A stretch of DNA of 64,000 nucleotides. Origin: Hirschia sp964342355. GTDB lineage: Bacteria; Pseudomonadota; Alphaproteobacteria; Caulobacterales; Hyphomonadaceae. Of the stretch, positions 34,130 to 42,225 are shown one piece after another. How positions within the stretch are numbered: position 1 is the first letter of the stretch; every line of letters starts with the position of its first letter. The position numbers and the translations under genes are program-made. The stretch spans positions 31,675 to 95,674 of the forward strand of contig CAYFFG010000012.1 in the NCBI GenBank assembly GCA_964342355.1. The letters are read 5' to 3'. The notes below the pieces were generated by a model that saw only the letters and a program-made list of their open reading frames with translations, was not told the origin of the DNA and did no database searches.

Positions 34130-34325
34130 CCAGGGGCGAAGCCGACGAGAAATCGCCATGTTTCGTGCGCCACATTACCTTAGCTTCGCCCTCTCTTGGC
34201 CGCATTCGGTTACCATTATTGAAACTGTCGAAGGCAAAGGTGATTACGCAGTCGACAGGCCCGGTGACATACCCAACAGCCCCCCAGCCCCATGTCGCCG
34301 GGCCGCATTGTTTCCCCAAGAGACG
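34130..34325 (+). ncRNA. hairpin-rich intergenic region, candidate structured RNA before glmS
   Basis: No gene is visible between the mutase and glmS (about 375 bases). Three stable stems line up before a terminator. GGGCGAAGC (34134-34142) pairs with GCTTCGCCC (34183-34191). CTGTCGA (34225-34231) pairs with TCGACAG (34252-34258). GCCCGGTGACAT (34259-34270) pairs with ATGTCGCCGGGC (34292-34303) with one G-U pair, around a 21-base loop with a run of six C. This looks like a small RNA or a 3'-UTR-derived RNA ending at the terminator at 34328-34363. I do not recognise a known family, and no clear promoter was found. Confidence 0.45.
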
Positions 34326-34327
34326 AG

Positions 34328-34363
34328 AAAGAGCGTTGTTTCCCGACAGCGCTCTTTTCTTTT
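34328..34363 (+). terminator. intrinsic terminator before glmS
   Basis: AGAGCGTTGT (34330-34339) pairs with ACAGCGCTCT (34346-34355) with one G-U pair around TTCCCG, and the T-rich tail TTTTCTTTT follows. It would end the mutase transcript or a separate RNA. A glmS promoter must therefore lie in the next 140 bases. Confidence 0.93.
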
Positions 34364-34501
34364 ATGCATCGTGTTTTGAAACAGCTTGCATCAAAATGTG
34401 ACGCGACTGGCGCCTTCCCAAGCCTTTGAATATGTTCAAACACACATCTAGCCGACTCATCTTTGTCGGCATTCGTTTTCCAGTCTGAGCGAGGCTCCCA
34501 T

Positions 34502-36346
34502 ATGTGCGGTATTATCGGAATTTTAGGGTCACAGACAGCAGCCCCGCGCGTCATTGAATCTTTAAGACGGCTCGAATATCGCGGATATGACTCTGCTGGC
34601 GTTGCAACACTGGAAGCCGGGAAGCTTGAACGCCGCCGCGCAGCAGGAAAACTGGTCAATCTCGAACACGAGCTAACCACATCCCCGCTTTCAGGAAAAA
34701 GCGCCATTGGACATACACGTTGGGCCACACATGGGGCCGCCACCGTCGACAACGCACACCCGCATATTTCAGGCCGCGTGGCTGTCGTGCACAACGGCAT
34801 TATCGAGAATTTCCGCGAATTGCGCGAGCTTCTGGAAAGCGAGGGTCGGTCTTTCTCAACTGAAACCGATACCGAAACCATCGCACATCTGGTCGACCGT
34901 GAGCTTGAGAAGGGGCTTTCTCCGGTTGAAGCCGTATCAAAGTCGCTCAAGGCGCTACGCGGCGCCTTTGGTCTGGCCATCATGTTTGAAGGTGAGGAAA
35001 ACCTGATGATCGGCGCCCGCAGAGGGTCTCCTCTCGTTGTGGGTGTCGGCGAAAATGAAATGTTCCTCGGCTCCGACGCAATGGCGGTGTCCCCCTTTAC
35101 GAACCGGGTCATTTACCTGGATGAAGGCGACTGGTGCGTGCTTAACCGGGACGGTGTTGAGATATTCAACGAAGACGACCAGCCGGTCACACATCCAGTT
35201 CACATCGTCCAGGGCATCGGCGCAGCGGCGGAAAAGGGAAACTACCGCCACTTTATGCAAAAAGAGATCTACGAACAGCCTGACTCAACCGCGCGCACCA
35301 TTGGCGCTTATGTTGACGCCCTCCACCAGCGTGTCGCCCTGCCTGCCGATATGACAAAAGCTAGCAAGATCGGCTTTGATTTCGCTAAATTCGGCAAAGT
35401 GCACATGATTGCATGCGGCACCGCTTATTATTCAGCATGCGTGGCCGAATACTGGTTTGAACAGATCGCTAAACTACCTGTTGAAACCGACATCGCATCA
35501 GAATTTCGCTATCGCGAAGCAGCCCTCAACAAGGACGACCTGGCAATCTTCATCTCACAATCCGGGGAAACCGCCGACACACTGGCGGCGCTGCGATACT
35601 GTAAGGAAAACGGGCTGACAACGGCGGCGCTCGTGAATGTGCCAACATCGACCATAGCGCGTGAAGCAGACATTGTTCTGCCAACCCTCGCCGGACCAGA
35701 AATTGGCGTGGCGTCGACCAAAGCGTTTACAGCTCAACTATGTGGTCTGGCCGCTATCGCGCTCGCCGCAGCACGACAGCGCGGCGTTCTGTCCGAAGCA
35801 GAAGAAGCTGACCTTACCAAACAGCTCCAGGAAACACCGCGCCTGATTTCAGAGGCTTTAAAACACAATGATGAGGTCAAAGACCTTGCAGTTGAAATCG
35901 CAAAAGCCCGCGATGTTCTCTATTTGGGACGCGGCGCTCTTTACCCAATCGCTTTGGAAGGCGCGCTCAAACTCAAGGAAATCTCTTATATCCACGCCGA
36001 GGGCTATGCGGCGGGCGAATTAAAACACGGGCCTATTGCCCTGATCGACGAGCACACGCCGGTCGTTGTGATCGCGCCAAATGACAAACTGTTGGAAAAA
36101 ACCATTTCCAACATGCAGGAAGTGGCTGCGCGGCATGGCCGGGTTCTCCTCATTACCGACGACATTGGCGCGAAAGCAGCTGGAGACACACCTTGGGCGG
36201 TGCTGAAAACACCGAGCTGTTCGCCCTTCATTGCGCCTATACTTTACTCAATTCCCGTACAGATGCTCGCCTATCACGCAGCAGTCGAAAAAGGCACGGA
36301 TGTTGACCAGCCAAGGAACCTCGCCAAGTCGGTGACCGTTGAATAA
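34502..36346 (+). CDS. glmS: glutamine--fructose-6-phosphate aminotransferase GlmS
   Basis: Makes glucosamine-6-phosphate from fructose-6-phosphate and glutamine, the entry to UDP-GlcNAc for peptidoglycan and LPS. The 614-residue protein starts MCGIIGILG, with Cys2 as the glutaminase nucleophile after Met removal, which fixes ATG 34502 as the start although the frame extends upstream. RRLEYRGYDSAGVA and GHTRWATHGA belong to the glutaminase domain. Two SIS domains follow (IFISQSGETADTLAALR; LGRGALYPIALEGALKLKE), and it ends DQPRNLAKSVTVE. Confidence 0.98.
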   Translation: MCGIIGILGSQTAAPRVIESLRRLEYRGYDSAGVATLEAGKLERRRAAGKLVNLEHELTTSPLSGKSAIGHTRWATHGAATVDNAHPHISGRVAVVHNGIIENFRELRELLESEGRSFSTETDTETIAHLVDRELEKGLSPVEAVSKSLKALRGAFGLAIMFEGEENLMIGARRGSPLVVGVGENEMFLGSDAMAVSPFTNRVIYLDEGDWCVLNRDGVEIFNEDDQPVTHPVHIVQGIGAAAEKGNYRHFMQKEIYEQPDSTARTIGAYVDALHQRVALPADMTKASKIGFDFAKFGKVHMIACGTAYYSACVAEYWFEQIAKLPVETDIASEFRYREAALNKDDLAIFISQSGETADTLAALRYCKENGLTTAALVNVPTSTIAREADIVLPTLAGPEIGVASTKAFTAQLCGLAAIALAAARQRGVLSEAEEADLTKQLQETPRLISEALKHNDEVKDLAVEIAKARDVLYLGRGALYPIALEGALKLKEISYIHAEGYAAGELKHGPIALIDEHTPVVVIAPNDKLLEKTISNMQEVAARHGRVLLITDDIGAKAAGDTPWAVLKTPSCSPFIAPILYSIPVQMLAYHAAVEKGTDVDQPRNLAKSVTVE

Positions 36347-36406
36347 TATGTGTCTAAGCTGAATGTCGTTCAAAAATGTCATCAGTCTTGCATAAGTTTG
36401 ATTGGA

Positions 36407-36423
36407 GTGTCTTTAGAAGACAC
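36407..36423 (+). promoter_or_regulatory. perfect hairpin between glmS and galU
   Basis: GTGTCTT (36407-36413) and AAGACAC (36417-36423) form a perfect 7-bp stem with a TAG loop, 40 bases before the galU ATG. There is no T-run, so it could be an operator, a leader structure or a weak terminator of glmS. Confidence 0.4.
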
Positions 36424-36462
36424 GTTTGACACGACATACGCCAAACAAGAGGGACCTTCTTT

Positions 36463-37356
36463 ATGGCTATCAAACCGGTTCGCAAAGCCGTTCTACCCGT
36501 TGCAGGTTTCGGGACTCGCGTCCTTCCGGCAACAAAGGCGATTCCAAAAGAGATGATGCCGGTGTTCGATCGCCCGGCGATCCACCACGTTGTAGACGAA
36601 GCTTTGGAAGCTGGCATCGAGCACATTGTATTTGTGACCGGCCGTAACAAAGGCGAGATCGAAGACTATTTCGACATTGCCTACGAGCTTGAAGAAGCCC
36701 TGAAAGCAAAAGGCAAGCTGGATGTCCTTGAACAGGTCCAGTCCAGCCTTCCACGCGCAGGCGCATTCAGCTTCACCCGTCAGCAATCCGCAAAGGGCCT
36801 TGGCCACGCCGTCCTTTGTGCGCGCGACATCATTGGCGACGAACCATTTGCCGTTCTGCTTCCAGACGTTCTCATCGATTCAGACGTCTCCTGCCTGAAG
36901 CAGATGATGAATGAGTATGACAAAGTCGGCGGCAACATTATCGCTGTTGACGAAGTGCCCGTAGAACGCGTCCACAAATATGGTGTGATCCGTCCTGCTG
37001 ATGGCGCTAAGCCAACTGACCGCCTGATCCAGATGACGGGCATGGTTGAAAAGCCAAAAACGGAAGATGCGCCATCTAACCTCAAAATCACTGGCCGCTA
37101 CATTTTGCAGCCGGAAATCTGGGACATTCTGGAAAACCAGGCGCCAGGCGCCGGCAACGAAATCCAGCTGACAGATGCGATGGAAACCCTGATGCAGAAA
37201 CAGGAATTCTTCGCAGCGCGTTTTGATGGCGCAGACTATGACTGTGGCGACAAAATGCTGTACTTACAGGCGACAGCCGCCTTTGCCCTCTCCAACAAAG
37301 AACACGGCGCCAAGGCCCGCGAAATCCTGGAAGACCTGCTCGCCAAGTTCAAGTAA
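36463..37356 (+). CDS. galU: UTP--glucose-1-phosphate uridylyltransferase GalU
   Basis: Forms UDP-glucose from UTP and glucose-1-phosphate for polysaccharide and glycolipid synthesis. The 297-residue product has the nucleotide-binding start AVLPVAGFGTRVLPATKAIP, KEMMPVFDRPAIHHVVDEAL, HAVLCARDIIGDEPFAVLLP, GMVEKPK and GDKMLYLQA. Length is normal. It is codirectional with the phosphohexomutase and glmS but has its own leader and a strong terminator. Confidence 0.97.
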   Translation: MAIKPVRKAVLPVAGFGTRVLPATKAIPKEMMPVFDRPAIHHVVDEALEAGIEHIVFVTGRNKGEIEDYFDIAYELEEALKAKGKLDVLEQVQSSLPRAGAFSFTRQQSAKGLGHAVLCARDIIGDEPFAVLLPDVLIDSDVSCLKQMMNEYDKVGGNIIAVDEVPVERVHKYGVIRPADGAKPTDRLIQMTGMVEKPKTEDAPSNLKITGRYILQPEIWDILENQAPGAGNEIQLTDAMETLMQKQEFFAARFDGADYDCGDKMLYLQATAAFALSNKEHGAKAREILEDLLAKFK

Positions 37357-37382
37357 TCGCGTCAGACATCCAGACTCAATCA

Positions 37383-37415
37383 AGGCCGTTGCGACACCCC
37401 GCAGCGGCCTTTTTT
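37383..37415 (+). terminator. intrinsic terminator after galU
   Basis: AGGCCGTTGCG (37383-37393) pairs with CGCAGCGGCCT (37400-37410) with one G-U pair, followed by TTTTTT. Confidence 0.94.
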
Positions 37416-37493
37416 GCGGACCAGACACGACATTAATCTATTCGATCCGGTCACCCACAGGCAAAAATTGGCCCATTGCAGCCGTTGGCAACC

Positions 37494-38039
37494 TTATTGA
37501 GAAGGTAAGCTCTGCCGTAAATAGACAAAAGCGTGCTCAACGTAATCTGCTTTTCCTAGTTCAATGCCTTTTGAACGCAAAATGCTATATGCTGTCATGA
37601 TGTGAAAATAAAATTGTGGGATAGCCCAGTCTCTAATGTATTGTTCTCCAATCATATCGAAAATTCGACCATCCGGTAATTCAAGTTCGATTTCTAAATC
37701 TATACCCGAATCCAACTCACTTGGCTCGATAGTGCCTAAAAACGCTATAGTTTCATTGATTCTTAATTGAGCATCATTGATCGATCCGGGATTGTCACCA
37801 CCATTTCGGCCTTCTTCAAGAAGTGTATGCCAGACTGGAGGAAACTCTTCTCCTCGCAATCGGGCGACACCCTCATACACTTGGAGACAGGAAAACCGAA
37901 TCTGTGTTGTAAGAGGAAACATGTCTGGCGCAAGTTGAGCAGATAATATGCCGTTCTCGTCGCCTGCTTTACCTAGCCATTTGAACAGTGCTTGCAACAT
38001 TTGAGTATAGGTAGTTAAAAGAATGTGTTCGTGTGCCAT
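37494..38039 (-). CDS. DUF1993 family protein
   Basis: A 181-residue helical protein matching the DUF1993 (DinB-like four-helix) family: TTYTQMLQALFKWLGKAG, LAPDMFPLTTQIRFSCLQV, FLGTIEPSEL, and the ending YFHIMTAYSILRSKGIELGK. Function unknown. The DNA is visibly more A+T-rich than the genes around it, and it lies beside a decayed argE fragment, which together suggest that it was acquired. GGGGGAGGAA lies close before the ATG at 38039. Confidence 0.85.
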   Translation of the reverse strand: MAHEHILLTTYTQMLQALFKWLGKAGDENGILSAQLAPDMFPLTTQIRFSCLQVYEGVARLRGEEFPPVWHTLLEEGRNGGDNPGSINDAQLRINETIAFLGTIEPSELDSGIDLEIELELPDGRIFDMIGEQYIRDWAIPQFYFHIMTAYSILRSKGIELGKADYVEHAFVYLRQSLPSQ

Positions 38040-38127
38040 AATATTCCTCCCCCTGTATTATGTTCTACAAGTATGTAAGCCCGACATAGCCAATCGTCAA
38101 TGACCGCTTACGGCGAAAAACACCCCC

Positions 38128-38287
38128 TCACCCGCACAACGCCGCATCAAATTTTCAAACATCACCACGCCCTGATTTAACTGGGCGATCTCGATAAATT
38201 CGTTGGGCTGTTGGGCCTGTTCGATGGATCCGGGGCCGCAAATGATGGTCGACATGCTCGCGCGCTGAAACTGACCCGCCTCAGTCA
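38128..38287 (-). pseudogene. decayed second copy of the argE 3' end
   Basis: This stretch repeats the last roughly 150 bases of intact argE (39045-39193) in the same orientation, with about ten differences by eye, including a one-base loss in GCCGCATCAAA against GCCGCAATCAAA that shifts the C-terminal frame. It encodes GQFQRASMSTIICGPGSIEQ as against GQFQRAGMSTIICGPGSIEQ in ArgE. Similarity runs a little past the argE stop on the left and ends sharply near 38287 on the right. It has no start region and cannot make an enzyme. Confidence 0.85.
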
Positions 38288-38296
38288 AAGAGCAAA

Positions 38297-38395
38297 ATCC
38301 ACCCTACGCGGCTATGCTTTCTTTTAATTGGCGCGAAGCGGACAGTCTCTGTTATTATCGCGAATGGCGATTATTAGCCCATAGCGGAGGGTGGA
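38297..38395. repeat. short inverted-repeat element at the argE-fragment breakpoint
   Basis: ATCCACCCT (38297-38305) is the exact inverse of AGGGTGGAT (38387-38395), and the inner flanks CTATG and CATAG extend the symmetry with a small offset. The 99-base unit carries no gene and starts ten bases beyond the end of the argE fragment. It could be a miniature inverted-repeat element, a recombination scar or a terminator-like structure. No target-site duplication is obvious. Confidence 0.45.
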
Positions 38396-38494
38396 TGCAT
38401 CGCATCATCCTTTGCAGCGCTTGAGTTATCTGTATGAATCTATTACTTCGAGTTCGCTGTTGCGATCACGAGTTCCGGTTAGGGGGATGAGGCC

Positions 38495-38959
38495 GTGAAA
38501 CGTCTTGAGCTATGCATTGCCGTTGCTGCCTTGGCGATAGGCGCGCCAGCGTCGGCCGCAGATCTGAACGGGCCAGCACGATTTTGCGGGTACTCGCCGA
38601 TCATTGACCTACGCAAAGACGAAAGCGTGACCGTATTGGAGGGGGGCATTCACGCCGGAAGTTTTCTCTGGGAGGGGGAGTTTGGTTCTCTTGAAGTAAC
38701 CGGTATCGGATGGGCGAGCCGCCCTCTAGGCCGAGTAGTGTCGCAACAGTCAGGTCAAAGGCCTGCGCGTTTCGCAGAACGACGAACCGAGGGAAGCTAT
38801 GAAATTGCAATTTGGAATGGGGAGCATGGAGCGGCCTACTTCCGCTCGGACAGGCCTTTCACCAAACTACAAGTCGAAGCCATAATGCGCGTACGACTCT
38901 ACAATGAAGGAGAGAATCCGGAAGGCTGCAATCTGCGAACGGTTTTCTCGTGGGAATAG
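38495..38959 (+). CDS. small secreted hypothetical protein
   Basis: I do not recognise this 154-residue protein. GTG 38495 follows AGGGGGATGAGG, and the product starts with a signal peptide (MKRLELCIAVAALAIGAPAS, cleaved near SAA). The mature domain has two cysteines, one near each end (ARFCGYSP; GCNLRTVFSWE), that could form a disulfide, and strand-like stretches such as SYEIAIWNGEHGAAYF. It sits alone between the argE fragment and intact argE, in DNA that appears to have been inserted. Confidence 0.6.
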   Translation: MKRLELCIAVAALAIGAPASAADLNGPARFCGYSPIIDLRKDESVTVLEGGIHAGSFLWEGEFGSLEVTGIGWASRPLGRVVSQQSGQRPARFAERRTEGSYEIAIWNGEHGAAYFRSDRPFTKLQVEAIMRVRLYNEGENPEGCNLRTVFSWE

Positions 38960-39035
38960 TTCCGCAAGACCTGAATGCGTGCCTCAAACTGCGCAGCATC
39001 TCCGGTGTCGCCTTTTGGCGAAGAATGTCCCCTCA

Positions 39036-40193
39036 TCACCCCCCCAACGCCGCAATCAAATTTTCAAACATCGCCACGCCCTGTTTTAACTGGGCGATCT
39101 CGATGAATTCGTTGGGCTGGTGGGCCTGCTCGATGGAGCCGGGGCCGCAAATGATGGTCGACATGCCCGCGCGCTGAAACTGCCCCGCCTCCGCACAATA
39201 AGATGCGGTGCGCACCATATTATCGCCTGTCACCTGCCGTGCGAGCTGTTCAATGAAACCTTCGTCTTCTGGCCCAAGCGCGGGCGCATCAGCGATTTTC
39301 TCCACCACAATCCCGCACGCAGGCGATACCGTCTTTAAGAGCGCATCAGCCTTGGCCACAGCTTCAAAAAATGGCGCCAACGCCTCATCAGGATCAACGC
39401 CCGGCGGCGAGCGCAGATCAAACTCAAACCCACATTCGCGCGCGATGATATTGCCTGCCGTACCGCCTTTCACCACGCCAATGGTAAGCGTCGCATAAGG
39501 CGGTTCAAACGGGCTGTCTTCTGGTGGCGACGCTTCCAGCGCAATCGCCGTATCCCTCAGGATAGACATGAGATCGACTGCCACATGCACAGCAGACGCG
39601 CCCGTGTGCGGCAAGCTCGAATGCGCCTCCAGCCCGGTGATGTTCACAGTGTAACAGCGAATGCCTTTATGGCCGGTCACAACACCCCAAAGCGTCGGCT
39701 CCCCCACCCAACACGCCTTGGGCGCAGATGTAGCGCCAGCGACCACCTCAATCATGCTTTCAACGCCCGCACAGCCGATTTCTTCATCATACGACATGAC
39801 AAAATGAATGGGTCGCTCCGGCTTGCTGGCCGCCATTTGCGGCGCAAACGCCATCATCAGCGCCAGGAATGACTTCATGTCGCTCGTCCCGCGTCCATAA
39901 AGCTTTCCGTCCAACTCGGTCAGGGTCCATGGGTCCGTCTTCCATGGCTGGCCATCAACGGGCACGACATCCGTGTGACCTGACAAAACAATTCCGCCAG
40001 GCACGTCTGGGCCAATCCGCACCCACAAATTCGCCTTGTCGCCCTCTTCATTGGTTGTGCGGGTCATTGCATCCGCATAGGGCCCAAGTTCGCGTTCAAC
40101 CCACTCAATGAGTTCAAGGTTTGAATTTCGGGATGTTGTGTCAAAACTGATCAGCTTGGCCAGCGTGCGTTCGACAGTTTGATAGTCGCTCAT
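39036..40193 (-). CDS. argE: acetylornithine deacetylase ArgE (M20 metallopeptidase family)
   Basis: Releases ornithine from N-acetylornithine in arginine synthesis. The 385-residue protein has the M20 metal ligands: His in VLSGHTDVVPVDG, Asp in YGRGTSDMKSF, and the Glu pair in MSYDEEIGCAG. The dimerisation domain carries EAHSSLPHTGASAVH. The frame runs on far upstream, but MSDYQTVERTLAKLISFDT at ATG 40193 is the family's N terminus. A partial duplicate of its 3' end lies about 0.9 kb downstream. Confidence 0.92.
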   Translation of the reverse strand: MSDYQTVERTLAKLISFDTTSRNSNLELIEWVERELGPYADAMTRTTNEEGDKANLWVRIGPDVPGGIVLSGHTDVVPVDGQPWKTDPWTLTELDGKLYGRGTSDMKSFLALMMAFAPQMAASKPERPIHFVMSYDEEIGCAGVESMIEVVAGATSAPKACWVGEPTLWGVVTGHKGIRCYTVNITGLEAHSSLPHTGASAVHVAVDLMSILRDTAIALEASPPEDSPFEPPYATLTIGVVKGGTAGNIIARECGFEFDLRSPPGVDPDEALAPFFEAVAKADALLKTVSPACGIVVEKIADAPALGPEDEGFIEQLARQVTGDNMVRTASYCAEAGQFQRAGMSTIICGPGSIEQAHQPNEFIEIAQLKQGVAMFENLIAALGG

Positions 40194-40301
40194 AAATGAC
40201 CGTTCTTGAAAAAGAAGAAATAGCGCCCCTGCCAGCACTTTTATTACCAGCGAAAATCCTGCAAGGGAATTTAGCTGATTTGGGCCAGAAGGACGCTTGG
40301 A

Positions 40302-40781
40302 ATGTATGTATTTTATACAGCGACATCGCCGGAATGCCATGCTGTTGCGATCATGTTGGAAGTGTGTGGCCTTGAATATCGCACTGTCGCGCTTGGCGAA
40401 GGTGAGAACATTCCCCAACTGAAACCAGCAGAAAGCGGCGCGATAATAGAAGGCGCGCTGACGATCGCTGATCATATCCACAATCAGGTTTCCAGATACG
40501 CGCCCAAATCGCCGATTGAGTTTCCTGACACACTTTATTCCCTGAGCGCTGACGAGCGGAATACGCTTTTCCAAACGCTGAATGCGCGTTTACAGGACCA
40601 GACCTACCTTGCTGGCGATCAGTTTTCGTTTGACGACATGCTCGCATGGCCGCTTTTCCATACGGCTTGTCAGCAAAATGCGTCCATCGAAAAGCACTGG
40701 CCTGCCCTTGCGCGATGGCGACACGACCTTGCCAACCGCCCCGCCATTGGACGCGCGCTGACCATCAAAGCGGCTTTTTGA
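40302..40781 (+). CDS. compact glutathione S-transferase-like protein
   Basis: At 159 residues this is shorter than typical GSTs. The N terminus is thioredoxin-like (YVFYTATSPECHAVAIMLEV, with a single cysteine and no CxxC). The loop that usually carries the cis-proline is abbreviated (GAIIEGALTIADHI). The C-terminal helical domain ends YLAGDQFSFDDMLAWPLFH and NRPAIGRAL, as in GSTs. AAGGA precedes ATG 40302. Catalytic ability is uncertain because of the shortened N-terminal domain. Confidence 0.72.
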   Translation: MYVFYTATSPECHAVAIMLEVCGLEYRTVALGEGENIPQLKPAESGAIIEGALTIADHIHNQVSRYAPKSPIEFPDTLYSLSADERNTLFQTLNARLQDQTYLAGDQFSFDDMLAWPLFHTACQQNASIEKHWPALARWRHDLANRPAIGRALTIKAAF

Positions 40782-41184
40782 AATTGAATGATGTAATCGC
40801 CAGACCCTGGCGAAAATAAAATCGGTGCGCCCGCTCGCGTTGCACGCCGCTGTCCAGGATCAACATCGTCGCATTATTCGCTTTCGCGTCCTGCTCAATC
40901 CAATCAAGCAAGGCCGCTCCCACCCCGCTTGACCGTTTGTCATCACGGGTCACCAGATCATCCACATACACAATGTCACCGAATGTCAGTCGAAATTGCG
41001 GACGGAAAACCGCACACCCCAGACATTCCTCACCATCAAAAGCTGCGATCAGACGCGCGCCATCGTCATCCAGCCTGTCCATTGCGGTCAAATAGTCTGC
41101 TTTTTCCAGATGCGGGCGCAATTGTTGCATGACCTCAAAGGTCGCCATCATCTTGTCCGGCGTGACACACTCAATTATCTTCAT
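40765..41184 (-). CDS. GNAT family N-acetyltransferase
   Basis: A 139-residue acetyl-CoA-dependent acetyltransferase. CAVFRPQFRLTFGDIVYVDD forms the central strands, and DDKRSSGVGAALLDWIEQ is the acetyl-CoA-binding motif A (RxxGxGxxL type, here SSGVGAALL). The ending ERAHRFYFRQGLAITSFNF is the usual GNAT C-terminal pattern. Substrate unknown. Its 3' end overlaps that of the convergent GST-like gene by 17 bases. Confidence 0.87.
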   Translation of the reverse strand: MKIIECVTPDKMMATFEVMQQLRPHLEKADYLTAMDRLDDDGARLIAAFDGEECLGCAVFRPQFRLTFGDIVYVDDLVTRDDKRSSGVGAALLDWIEQDAKANNATMLILDSGVQRERAHRFYFRQGLAITSFNFKKPL

Positions 41185-41276
41185 TTGTGTTCCAAATCAT
41201 AACAGAACGCGGCGTCCGAATATTGCGGAACGCATAGTCTCGATAATTTAATAGTTCTAATTAGGTACTTATAAAC

Positions 41277-42200
41277 CTACTTCCCGAGCACACAAGCATC
41301 CGCCTGAACGTAAGCTATCTCACGCATATTCGCTTGGATCACTGCCGTGCGTTTTGTGACATAGTCTCCTGCCGGGCGCGCCGACCATTTCTTCGGAGAA
41401 GGCAAAATCGCCGCTAACCGCGCCGCTTCATGTGGGGACAGGTCTTTTGCGCTTTTGCCAAACCAATACCATGCGCCACGCTCTATCCCATATTGAGCCG
41501 GACCAAACTCAGCTACGTTGAGATAGGCTTCCATGATGCGCTTCTTCGACCAGAATGTCTCGATCAGGATTGTGAACCAGGCTTCAGCGCCTTTTCTGGG
41601 CCACCCCCCGCCATTCCAAAGAAAGACATTCTTTGCAGTCTGCTGGGAAATCGTCGACGCTCCCCGCAGATAACCCCGCTCCTTTTTTTCAGAAAGGGCT
41701 TTGTCTATCGCCTTGAAATCGAACCCTGAGTGCTGGCAAAAACGCGAATCTTCAGCTGCGATCACAGCCTGAATGACATGCGGCGGCAAGTCTTCGATCC
41801 TGATAGTGCTCCAGCGCGCATCACCATGCGCCATATCCCGGAACGCCATATTCAAGGTTCCAAACGGGCCGCCAAATCGAAACGCAATCGCCAGAATAAT
41901 TGTAAAAGCGACCATCCCGACCAGCCCGAGTCCAATCCAGCCCAAAATGCCGCGCGCTGTTATCGTGTTTTCCGGTCGTGGCTTTTTAAAAAGCCCTGTC
42001 GGCAGATCATCGTCATCAACTGGCGTTGTAATAGATGCAAGCGGGTTTGATGCAGCCACGCCAGAGGTCTTCTCAGCTGGCTTGGGCGTCTGCTCATCTT
42101 CATCAAACAGCTTGTCAAACACGCTGTCATTTTCGTCAGCTTGCTTTCCATCCTGTTCTGAAAACAGAAAGTCGTCATCATCTTTTGGAAAGTTAGGCAT
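41277..42200 (-). CDS. mtgA: monofunctional peptidoglycan transglycosylase MtgA with long acidic N terminus
   Basis: Polymerises lipid II into glycan strands without a transpeptidase domain. The 307-residue protein has a membrane segment at about residues 86-107, then the GT51 motifs VIQAVIAAEDSRFCQHSGFD (with the catalytic Glu in AAEDSRF), GASTISQQTAKNVFLW, KKRIMEAYLNVAEFG and GIERGAWYWFGK. ATG 42200 follows a G-rich ribosome binding site. Ahead of the membrane segment is an unusually long, acidic, disordered cytoplasmic tail (about 80 residues, such as KDDDDFLFSEQD) that short MtgA proteins lack. Confidence 0.92.
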   Translation of the reverse strand: MPNFPKDDDDFLFSEQDGKQADENDSVFDKLFDEDEQTPKPAEKTSGVAASNPLASITTPVDDDDLPTGLFKKPRPENTITARGILGWIGLGLVGMVAFTIILAIAFRFGGPFGTLNMAFRDMAHGDARWSTIRIEDLPPHVIQAVIAAEDSRFCQHSGFDFKAIDKALSEKKERGYLRGASTISQQTAKNVFLWNGGGWPRKGAEAWFTILIETFWSKKRIMEAYLNVAEFGPAQYGIERGAWYWFGKSAKDLSPHEAARLAAILPSPKKWSARPAGDYVTKRTAVIQANMREIAYVQADACVLGK

Positions 42201-42225
42201 ACATGCCCCCCAACGTTTCCGCGTC

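Noticed and set aside
34126..34501. glmS ribozyme
   Set aside because: The known ribozyme occurs mainly in Gram-positive bacteria, and its core is not seen. The gap also has an intrinsic terminator well before glmS.
34216..35112. 298-codon open frame on the minus strand over glmS
   Set aside because: It is the shadow of the glmS reading frame. Its product is Ser/Arg/Pro-rich low complexity, and it starts far inside a certain gene.
39036..40574. 512-residue form of ArgE
   Set aside because: The extra N-terminal residues do not resemble ArgE and run across the divergent GST-like gene; the family N terminus starts at 40193.
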